DNA of 10,622 nt from Asaia bogorensis (lineage in GTDB: Bacteria > Pseudomonadota > Alphaproteobacteria > Acetobacterales > Acetobacteraceae): the NCBI GenBank assembly GCA_945886995.1, contig CAMCZJ010000101.1:1-10622 (forward strand), in the 5' to 3' direction. The notes under the pieces were generated by a model. It was not told the DNA's origin, ran no database searches, and saw only the letters and a list, made by a program, of their open reading frames with translations. Of the stretch, positions 1 through 5,494 are shown one piece after another. A program made the translations under genes and the position numbers. The stretch's first letter is position 1. Every line of letters begins with the position of its first letter.

Positions 1-363
1 GAAGCCAGCGATAAGCTCCGCGCTTCCTGGGCCAGTGCTGGGCTGGATGCGGCGAGCCTCTGCTATTTCGGTGAGAGCGTTTTATTGCCCGAATATCGCG
101 GCCAAGGTGCGGGCGTGCGCTTCTTTCAGGAACGCGAAGCGCATGCGCGCCGGCTCGGGCTTTCCATCGCTGCCTTCTGTTCCGTTGTGCGCAATGAAAA
201 TGATCCGCGCCGGCCACGCGATTACACGCCGCTGGATGGGTTTTGGCGCAATCGCGGCTATGAAGCGCGGCCCGATATCTCAACCGTGATGTCCTGGCGC
301 GAAGTGGACGATACGCGCGAAACACCGCATGTGCTTTCCTTCTGGATCAAGCAGCTTTCATGA
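1..363 (+). CDS. GNAT-family N-acetyltransferase, C-terminal part (5' end outside the window)
   Basis: The frame is open from the first base to a TGA at 361-363, giving 120 visible residues; the start lies upstream of the window. The acetyl-CoA pyrophosphate-binding signature R-x-x-G-x-G is visible as RGQGAG at visible residues 33-38 (bases 97-114), preceded by a beta-strand-like stretch (SVLLPEY) as in GNAT motif A. A later GFWRNRGYEARPD segment fits the family's motif B region (the usual 'Y.k.GF' position). The C-terminus ends in a Trp-rich tail (MSWREV, LSFWIKQL). The stop overlaps the start of the next gene (ATGA), so the two are probably co-translated. GNAT domains of this kind are known fused to class 12 nitrilases; here the two are separate genes. 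The acyl acceptor is unknown. An internal ATG-like start near base 85 would lack the N-terminal half of the fold and is not the real start. Confidence 0.82.
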   Translation, partial: EASDKLRASWASAGLDAASLCYFGESVLLPEYRGQGAGVRFFQEREAHARRLGLSIAAFCSVVRNENDPRRPRDYTPLDGFWRNRGYEARPDISTVMSWREVDDTRETPHVLSFWIKQLS

Positions 364-1250
364 CGGAAGCAGCCCCCATCCGCCTTGGCCTGCTGCAATA
401 TCCGGTGGGGCGCCCGGCCTCCATCGCGGCATTCGCGCTAGCGCTTGATCGCTGGCTGGAAGAAGGCCGCGCGAGCGCGGATTTGCTGGTGCTGCCGGAA
501 TATGCGGCGGTGGAACTCGGCGCTGGTTTGAACGGTGGGGAGGCGACTGAAGCCGCTGAGCTTGCCGCCATGATCACCGCCGCGCCGGATATCCTCACCG
601 CGATGCGCGAAGCCGCGCGGCGGCACCGCGTTTGGCTCCAGCCCGGCACCTTGCCCATGCGCGCCGCCGATGGCCGCGTGGTCAATCGCGCCCCCTTGAT
701 CACGCCAGAAGGGCTCATCGCCTTTCAGGATAAGCGCGCCATGACGCGCTTCGAGACTGAACGTTGGGGCGTCAGCCAAGGCGCCGACCCCAATGTGTTT
801 GATACGCCCTGGGGCAGGATCGGCATTTCCATCTGCTATGATATCGAATTCCCGAAACACGCGCGGGTGCAGGTGATGGCCGGCGCCTGGCTGATCCTGT
901 CTCCAAGCTGCACGGATACACTCGCTGGTTTCAACCGCGTGCATTTCTCCGCCCGCGCGCGCGCTTTGGAAAACCAATGCTATGTCGCGATCACGCCAAC
1001 GGTTGGTGAAGCGCCTTGGTCCGCGGCGCTTGATGTCAATCATGGCCGGGCCGGCGTTTTCGGCCCGATGGATCGCGGCTTTCCCGCCGATGGTATCCTC
1101 GCCGAAGGTCAGATGGATGCGCCGGGCTGGGTATTTTGCACGCTCGATCCCAGTCTGATTGAGGCCGTGCGGCGCGATGGCGCCGTGCTCAATCACCGCG
1201 ATTGGCCAAGGGCGCCCTTCGGCTCACCCAAGCCCGCAAATTTTGCATGA
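360..1250 (+). CDS. Nitrilase-superfamily carbon-nitrogen hydrolase
   Basis: This 296-residue protein is a complete CN hydrolase domain. The Glu-Lys-Cys catalytic triad is readable: E47 in VLPEY, K125 in FQDK, and C159 in GISICYDIEFP. An acidic residue follows the lysine (RFETE, 132-134), where nitrilases carry their second glutamate. Family members hydrolyse nitriles, amides or carbamoyl groups through a Cys thioester; the substrate here cannot be told. The GNAT gene just upstream matches the RimI-nitrilase (class 12) architecture, in which an acetyltransferase domain is often fused to the N-terminus, so this is probably an unfused member. The ATG at 360 overlaps the upstream TGA and the TGA at 1248-1250 overlaps the lpxB ATG. 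No strong Shine-Dalgarno precedes it, which fits translational coupling. No signal peptide is seen, so it is probably cytoplasmic. Confidence 0.93.
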   Translation: MTEAAPIRLGLLQYPVGRPASIAAFALALDRWLEEGRASADLLVLPEYAAVELGAGLNGGEATEAAELAAMITAAPDILTAMREAARRHRVWLQPGTLPMRAADGRVVNRAPLITPEGLIAFQDKRAMTRFETERWGVSQGADPNVFDTPWGRIGISICYDIEFPKHARVQVMAGAWLILSPSCTDTLAGFNRVHFSARARALENQCYVAITPTVGEAPWSAALDVNHGRAGVFGPMDRGFPADGILAEGQMDAPGWVFCTLDPSLIEAVRRDGAVLNHRDWPRAPFGSPKPANFA

Positions 1251-2395
1251 CGCTGATTTATATCATTGCTGGGGAAGCTTCAGGCGATGTGCTCGGCGCG
1301 CGGCTGATCGCGGCTTTGCGCAAGGCGCGGCCTGAGTTGAGCTTCGCCGGCATTGGCGGCGAACGCATGGCCGAACAGGGCATTCAAAGCCTTTTCCCCT
1401 ACCGCGAATTGGCGCTGATGGGCTTGCTGGAAGTGCTGCCGCGTATCCGCCAATTGAAGCGGCGCCTCGCTGAAACAGAAGCCGATATCCTCGCCCGCCA
1501 ACCCGCGCTTCTGGTCACGATTGACAGCCCAGGTTTTACGCTGCGGATAGCGGAAGCGGTGAAGCCGCATGGCATCCGCGTCATGCATTACGTTGCACCG
1601 CAGGTCTGGGCCTGGCGGCCAGGGCGCGTCAAGACGTTGCGGCGCAAGATTGACTATCTGCTCTGCCTGCTACCGTTCGAGCCTGCGTTTTTCGAAGCGG
1701 CTGGCATACCCGTGACTTTCGTGGGCCATCCAGTGCTGGAAAGCGGGGTGGATCAGGGCAATGCCGCGCGTTTCCGCGCCCGCCATGGGCTGGCGGCAAC
1801 CGATCGCCCGCTGATCATCATGCCGGGCAGCCGGCGCATTGAAGCAACGCGCTTGCTGCCGATTTTCGGCGCGACGCTCAAGGCCCTGTTGCCACAAAAC
1901 CCAGGTCTGCGCCCGGTGGTCGCTGTCTCGCCTATTGTTGCGCCGCTAGTGCGCGAAGCGGCGGGCACCTGGCCGGCGGCACCCATTCTTGTTGAAGACT
2001 TGGCCCACAAACATGATGCCTTTGCGGCAGCGGCAGAAAACGGCGCGGGGTTGATCAAATCCGGCACCTCATCGCTTGAGATGGCGGTGGCCGGCGTGCC
2101 GCATATCGTTGCCTATCGCGTCAATCCCATCACAGCGGCAATTGCGCGGCGGCTCGTCAAGGTGCCGCATGCCTCGCTGGTTAATCTGCTCTGCGGGCGG
2201 GAAGTGGTGCCGGAATGCATTCAGGAAGATTGCACGCCAGAAAAACTTACCAGCGCTTTACTGCCGCTTTCGCAGGATGAGGCGTTCATCGCCGCACAGC
2301 GCCAGGGCTTCGCGGAAACCCTGGCAAAACTCCACGCGCCGGAAGGCGCGCCATCGGAAGCGGCAGCAGCGGCGGTACTCGCTGCGCTGCCTTAG
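1247..2395 (+). CDS. lpxB: Lipid-A-disaccharide synthase LpxB
   Basis: This GT19 glycosyltransferase joins UDP-2,3-diacylglucosamine to lipid X, releasing UDP and forming the lipid A disaccharide 1-phosphate at the inner face of the cytoplasmic membrane. The protein is 382 residues, the same length as E. coli LpxB. Family landmarks are all present: the N-terminal AGEASGD (residues 8-14); the catalytic Asp in TIDSPGF (D93); YVAPQVWAW (115-123); FVGHP (158-162); PGSRRIE (193-199); SGTSSLE (272-278); AYR (289-291); and VPECIQ (321-326). The ATG at 1247 was chosen because homologues begin just before the AGEASGD loop; a TTG at 1202 would add 15 unrelated residues inside the upstream gene. The ATG overlaps the hydrolase TGA, and no Shine-Dalgarno is evident. 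The gene sits outside the usual lpxD-fabZ-lpxA-lpxI setting. Its TAG stop is the first three bases of a palindromic repeat. Confidence 0.98.
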   Translation: MTLIYIIAGEASGDVLGARLIAALRKARPELSFAGIGGERMAEQGIQSLFPYRELALMGLLEVLPRIRQLKRRLAETEADILARQPALLVTIDSPGFTLRIAEAVKPHGIRVMHYVAPQVWAWRPGRVKTLRRKIDYLLCLLPFEPAFFEAAGIPVTFVGHPVLESGVDQGNAARFRARHGLAATDRPLIIMPGSRRIEATRLLPIFGATLKALLPQNPGLRPVVAVSPIVAPLVREAAGTWPAAPILVEDLAHKHDAFAAAAENGAGLIKSGTSSLEMAVAGVPHIVAYRVNPITAAIARRLVKVPHASLVNLLCGREVVPECIQEDCTPEKLTSALLPLSQDEAFIAAQRQGFAETLAKLHAPEGAPSEAAAAAVLAALP

Positions 2396-2495
2396 AGCGT
2401 GTCGCGTTCACATGGGTTCACGCAACCCGCTCTACATGGTTGTTTTTCGAGCATCTTCACACGTTCAGATGATTCCATCTGAACGTGATCTGCTC
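2393..2495. repeat. Two-hairpin palindromic intergenic repeat, possible terminator of lpxB
   Basis: The gap between the convergent lpxB and SDR genes holds two inverted repeats. The left one pairs tagagcg (2393-2399) with cgctcta (2428-2434), with an inner gggtt/aaccc stem (2414-2418/2424-2428), and is followed by a T-rich stretch (ttgttttt, 2440-2447). The right one has a perfect 11-bp stem, cacgttcagat (2460-2470) with its complement (2477-2487), around a 6-base loop. It also has an outer 5-bp pair, gagca/tgctc (2449-2453/2491-2495). The first hairpin plus T-run could stop lpxB transcripts, and the second, being symmetric, could work in both directions. From memory, similar sequences are dispersed in acetic-acid-bacteria and relative genomes, which would make this a copy of an interspersed element. 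I cannot confirm copy number here. Confidence 0.6.
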
Positions 2496-2504
2496 TCATC
2501 AGCC

Positions 2505-3278
2505 TCAGGGCTGCATATGCGCCCCACCGCATTGCACCCAATTCTGCCCCGTAATGAACGAAGCCCCATCGGACAGCAGGAAGCAGATCAAGGGCGCCAC
2601 TTCCGATGGCAGCGCCACGCGATTAAGCGGAATACGCGCCAGCGTGCGTTCGCGGAAACGCTCTGAACGGATAACCTCGGTCATCGGGGTTTCCACCGTA
2701 CCGAAGCCAACGCTATTCACGCGAATGCCATACCGCGCCCATTCGCTCGCCGCTGTCATGGTCACGCCGAAAAGCCCAGCCTTGGCGGCGGAATAATTCA
2801 CCTGACCAATGCTGCCCCTTTTGCCGGCGGTCGAGGAAATATTCACAATCGCACCGGGGCGTTCATCACCGGCGCGCGCACGTTCAATCATGTGTTTGCC
2901 CACCGCCTGCTGCATCAAATGACAGGCCGTCAGGTTCACATTGATCACTTCCTGCCATTGGCGGAGCGTCATTTTCTCGATCATCGCGGGGCGCGTGATG
3001 CCGGCGCAATTCACCAGCCCATGCACGGCACCAAAGCGCGCCACCGCATCCGCCACGCATTGCGGCCCAAATTCTTCCTCACTCACATCGCCTTCAATGG
3101 CCATGGTGTGATCGCCCGCCAGGTCTTCCGCCACCTGCATCAGGGTTTCGCGGTTGCGTTCCACCATCACCAGATTGCCGCCAAGCCCCAGCACTAATTC
3201 GGATATGGCGCGGCCAATACCCTGCCCCGCGCCAGTTACGATGATGGTCTTGCCTGTGAGTGCCATCGGATTCATCAT
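2505..3278 (-). CDS. SDR-family NAD(P)-dependent oxidoreductase (FabG-like)
   Basis: This 257-residue classical short-chain dehydrogenase interconverts an alcohol and a ketone with a nicotinamide cofactor. Visible motifs are the Rossmann glycine loop TGAGQGIG (15-22), GDV (63-65), NCAG (90-93), the active-site Asn in INVNL (N115), Ser S149, and the Y-x-x-x-K pair Y162/K166. E40, at the end of the second beta strand (VMVERN), suggests a preference for NAD over NADP. Oddly, the Pro-Gly after the catalytic Lys (usual NxVxPG) reads NSVGFG (188-193), with Phe in place of Pro. The start at 3278 is supported by a strong AAGGAGG nine bases upstream. It is the last gene of a likely minus-strand operon, 40 bp after the ketopantoate-reductase-like gene. 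Resemblance to FabG is at family level only; lack of neighbouring acyl-carrier genes argues against a fatty-acid role. Confidence 0.95.
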   Translation of the reverse strand: MMNPMALTGKTIIVTGAGQGIGRAISELVLGLGGNLVMVERNRETLMQVAEDLAGDHTMAIEGDVSEEEFGPQCVADAVARFGAVHGLVNCAGITRPAMIEKMTLRQWQEVINVNLTACHLMQQAVGKHMIERARAGDERPGAIVNISSTAGKRGSIGQVNYSAAKAGLFGVTMTAASEWARYGIRVNSVGFGTVETPMTEVIRSERFRERTLARIPLNRVALPSEVAPLICFLLSDGASFITGQNWVQCGGAHMQP

Positions 3279-3287
3279 TGTCGTTTT

Positions 3288-3294
3288 CCTCCTT
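3288..3294 (-). promoter_or_regulatory. Strong Shine-Dalgarno site for the SDR gene
   Basis: On the minus strand this reads AAGGAGG, a near-consensus ribosome binding site, nine bases before the ATG at 3278. It decides between the tandem ATG codons (3278 and 3275) and a third at 3266, favouring the first. It is the clearest Shine-Dalgarno in the window, since most other genes rely on overlap or have weak sites. Confidence 0.8.
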
Positions 3295-3318
3295 ATTTCG
3301 TCTGCAAAAACTACTCTC

Positions 3319-4383
3319 TCAATTCAACCGCAAGCCACGAATCAATTCCGGGCTTGGCTTCGCGTCACCGCGTTCGACACGCTTGACGATATCGGTCAGC
3401 GCCGCATTGGCCGGTGCATCAATGCCAATCGTCGCGCCCTTATCCACGACAAAGCCGTTCAGATATTCAATCTCCGTCCGCCGGCCCTTCACCATATCCT
3501 GGCCCATGGATGGCCGATGTGCGCCACCACCACCCTTGGATGTTTCAGCCAGCCGATGCTCATCATAGCTCTGGCGCGCCGCCGCATCGCCCTCACCGGC
3601 GCGGGCGATGATCTCGGGGTCCAGGTGGAAAACCTCCTCCAGATCATAGCCGAGCGCTTGGCCAATGCGGATCGCCTCAGACCCCAAACGCGCCGCAAAG
3701 CCGCGAATGGCATCATCCGCCACCATGTCGCGCGTGGTCAGGCCGGTGCAGGCGGAAAGCCCATTGCCCATGACATTCGCAACCAGCTTGGACCAACGCT
3801 CCCCCCAAAGATTGCTGGTGGTCAAAGCACTATCGGTCAGCCCCACCAGCTTTGTGATATGTTCCGCGCGCGGTGAAATCCGCCCATGCGGTTCTCCCAC
3901 GCGAAACACCGTATGCGATGTTCCGCTTTTGCCCGCCGCGCGCCGCACATGGCCAGGCTCCGCCAATTCCACCGTGATCAGGCTGGCAATCGCGCCCAGC
4001 ACGCGGCCCCAGCCAACAATGCCGGCGATCACTTCCTCATTGATGCAATTCTGTAGCGAAACCACATAACCGCTGGGCGAGAGATACTGCGCAATCATCG
4101 TCGTCGCCCAGGCGGTGTCATATGATTTCATGCACATGAAGGCGATATCAATCGGCTTTTCTTTCGCCAGGGCCTGCACTTCCGTCAAATGCAGCGCGCG
4201 CGGCTTCACGGTGAATTCCGGCACGTCGCGCAAATGGGTGATGCGCAGGCCCGTCTTGCGCATCGCCTCCACATGTTCGGGCCAGGGGTCAATGAAGGTC
4301 ACATCCTCCCCCGCCTGGACCATATGGGCGCCGGCATAACCGCCAACCGCGCCCGCACCGAAAATCGCTATTCTTGGCTTCAT
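3319..4383 (-). CDS. Ketopantoate reductase family (PanE/ApbA-like) oxidoreductase
   Basis: This 354-residue protein has both halves of the ketopantoate reductase fold. The N-terminal Rossmann domain carries GAGAVGG (9-15), a conserved Lys in MCMKSYDT (K86) and LQN (110-112). The C-terminal domain has K199 in WSKLVANVMGN, spaced from N203 and N207 as K176, N180 and N184 are in E. coli PanE. It also has PSMGQD (291-296) and RRTEIEYLNGF (301-311), with the substrate-binding Glu at 304. The set suggests an active NADPH-dependent 2-oxoacid (ketopantoate-like) reductase. It is about 50 residues longer than E. coli PanE, mainly from an acidic and glycine-rich insertion around 261-290 before the PSM motif, so it may be a paralogue acting on another substrate. 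A GGGGA site lies just upstream of the ATG. It follows the Gfo/Idh/MocA gene by 63 bp and precedes the SDR by 40 bp, suggesting one transcript. Confidence 0.93.
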   Translation of the reverse strand: MKPRIAIFGAGAVGGYAGAHMVQAGEDVTFIDPWPEHVEAMRKTGLRITHLRDVPEFTVKPRALHLTEVQALAKEKPIDIAFMCMKSYDTAWATTMIAQYLSPSGYVVSLQNCINEEVIAGIVGWGRVLGAIASLITVELAEPGHVRRAAGKSGTSHTVFRVGEPHGRISPRAEHITKLVGLTDSALTTSNLWGERWSKLVANVMGNGLSACTGLTTRDMVADDAIRGFAARLGSEAIRIGQALGYDLEEVFHLDPEIIARAGEGDAAARQSYDEHRLAETSKGGGGAHRPSMGQDMVKGRRTEIEYLNGFVVDKGATIGIDAPANAALTDIVKRVERGDAKPSPELIRGLRLN

Positions 4384-4446
4384 CGCGTTTCCCCAAATTA
4401 GGCTGGCGCGATGCTCCGCCCGGAATCGCGCGGCGGCAAGAGGGGG

Positions 4447-5403
4447 TCAGCCTTGCGCCCGAATAGCGTCCTCAATCGCGAGCGCCCATTTCAAAGCGCG
4501 CCGCCCCGCAGCGCCATCCACCACCACCGGCCCCCGCCCCTGGCAGGCCGCAATGAAAGCCCCCTGTTCGGCCTCCAGACTGTCATGATCCGTCCAGGTA
4601 GCGCGATCCACGCCATGGCCCGGCATGGTCTCAACCGGCTCCGCCCCGCCGCGCCGCAGCACGCCGAGCGAGCGCGTGAGGAAATCCACCGCCATTTCGC
4701 CCTCGGTCCCCAGCACGCGCAGGCGCCTTTCCATGGCCAGCGAAACGCGGGACGCCGTGATGGAAGCCGCCCGCCCATCGGAAAAGCGCAGCCGCGCCAC
4801 CGCGAAATCCGGATGGTCAGATGCTATGGCCGCCCCCACCGCCTCCACCGCTTCCGGCTCCCCGCCCGCCAATTCCATGACCAGGTCCAGATCATGGATC
4901 ATCAGGTCCAGCACGACGGAGACATCCAGGCTGCGCGGGCGGAAGGGCGCGGCGCGCACCGCTTCAAAGGATATTGCCCGGCCACCGGAAGGGGTTGCCA
5001 TCACGGTGCGAAACGCCGCCGAGAAGCGTTCAATATGCCCCACTTGCAGGACTCGCCCCTGGCGCGCGGCCAACGCAATCAGCTTATCCGCCTGATCCAA
5101 GCTCGCCGTGATGGGTTTTTCGATAAAGACATGCCGGCCCGCCTCAAGCGCCTGTTCGGCCAGCGCGTAATGAAAGCGCGTGGGGGCGGCGATGATGACG
5201 GCATCCGCCGCCGCGATCACGGCGTCCGGCGAAAGCGCCGGGGCGCCTACCTCCCCGGCGATTTGGGCCGCCCTATCAGGTGCAGCATCATGCAGGCCAA
5301 TCAGGTGGATGGCGGGGTTGGCGGCGGCCTTGAGCGCATGGAATCGGCCAAAATGACCGACCCCCAAAATGCCCAGGCGCAGTTTTGCGGGGTTCACATT
5401 CAT
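4447..5403 (-). CDS. Gfo/Idh/MocA-family dehydrogenase, possibly a UDP-GlcNAc 3-dehydrogenase (GnnA-like)
   Basis: This 318-residue protein has an N-terminal Rossmann domain with GILGVGHFGRFH (11-22), the family EKP motif (95-97; Lys is the catalytic/cofactor residue), and the C-terminal sheet domain with DLMIHDLDLV (166-175; H170 and D171 at the usual active-site positions). The family oxidises a sugar hydroxyl with NAD(P). The segment QVGHIERF (120-127) resembles the GH-ERFNPA stretch I associate with GnnA-type enzymes, which oxidise the 3-OH of UDP-GlcNAc on the way to 2,3-diaminoglucose lipid A, and whose genes often lie near lpxA/lpxB. lpxB lies about 2 kb away here, on the other strand, but no aminotransferase (GnnB) is in the window, so this is only a hypothesis. 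It is the first gene of the minus-strand trio. The ATG at 5403 lacks a good Shine-Dalgarno; a GTG two codons in is an alternative. Confidence 0.92.
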   Translation of the reverse strand: MNVNPAKLRLGILGVGHFGRFHALKAAANPAIHLIGLHDAAPDRAAQIAGEVGAPALSPDAVIAAADAVIIAAPTRFHYALAEQALEAGRHVFIEKPITASLDQADKLIALAARQGRVLQVGHIERFSAAFRTVMATPSGGRAISFEAVRAAPFRPRSLDVSVVLDLMIHDLDLVMELAGGEPEAVEAVGAAIASDHPDFAVARLRFSDGRAASITASRVSLAMERRLRVLGTEGEMAVDFLTRSLGVLRRGGAEPVETMPGHGVDRATWTDHDSLEAEQGAFIAACQGRGPVVVDGAAGRRALKWALAIEDAIRAQG

Positions 5404-5494
5404 GCGCGGAAGCTACACCTAACCGGGGCGGGCTTGCATCCCCTGAGGTGCGTCGCCATTGTCCGCCCGCTCAACCAGGGGATCCCACCCGCTC
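5404..5494. promoter_or_regulatory. Divergent intergenic region between the Gfo/Idh/MocA operon and secDF
   Basis: This 91-bp gap separates two divergent start codons and so should hold promoters for both directions. I see no convincing -35/-10 pair on either strand. An 8-bp inverted repeat, atcccctg (5438-5445) and caggggat (5476-5483), has its right arm covering the probable secDF Shine-Dalgarno (AGGGG, 5477-5481). If the transcript starts upstream of 5438, the stem could hide that site. The spacer is 30 bases, so the structure is uncertain. Confidence 0.4.

Noticed and set aside
438..1196. A 252-residue minus-strand open frame opposite the carbon-nitrogen hydrolase
   Set aside because: No domain motif is visible, and the opposite strand encodes a protein with an intact catalytic triad. 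It is a mirror frame.
1202..1246. Upstream TTG start extending LpxB by 15 residues
   Set aside because: The extension lies inside the hydrolase gene, is unlike LpxB N-termini, and the ATG at 1247 gives the family's usual 382-residue length.
5459..5494. Upstream TTG start extending SecDF by 12 residues
   Set aside because: The ATG at 5495 begins with the typical MLHFARWK sequence just before the first membrane helix and has a better ribosome binding site.
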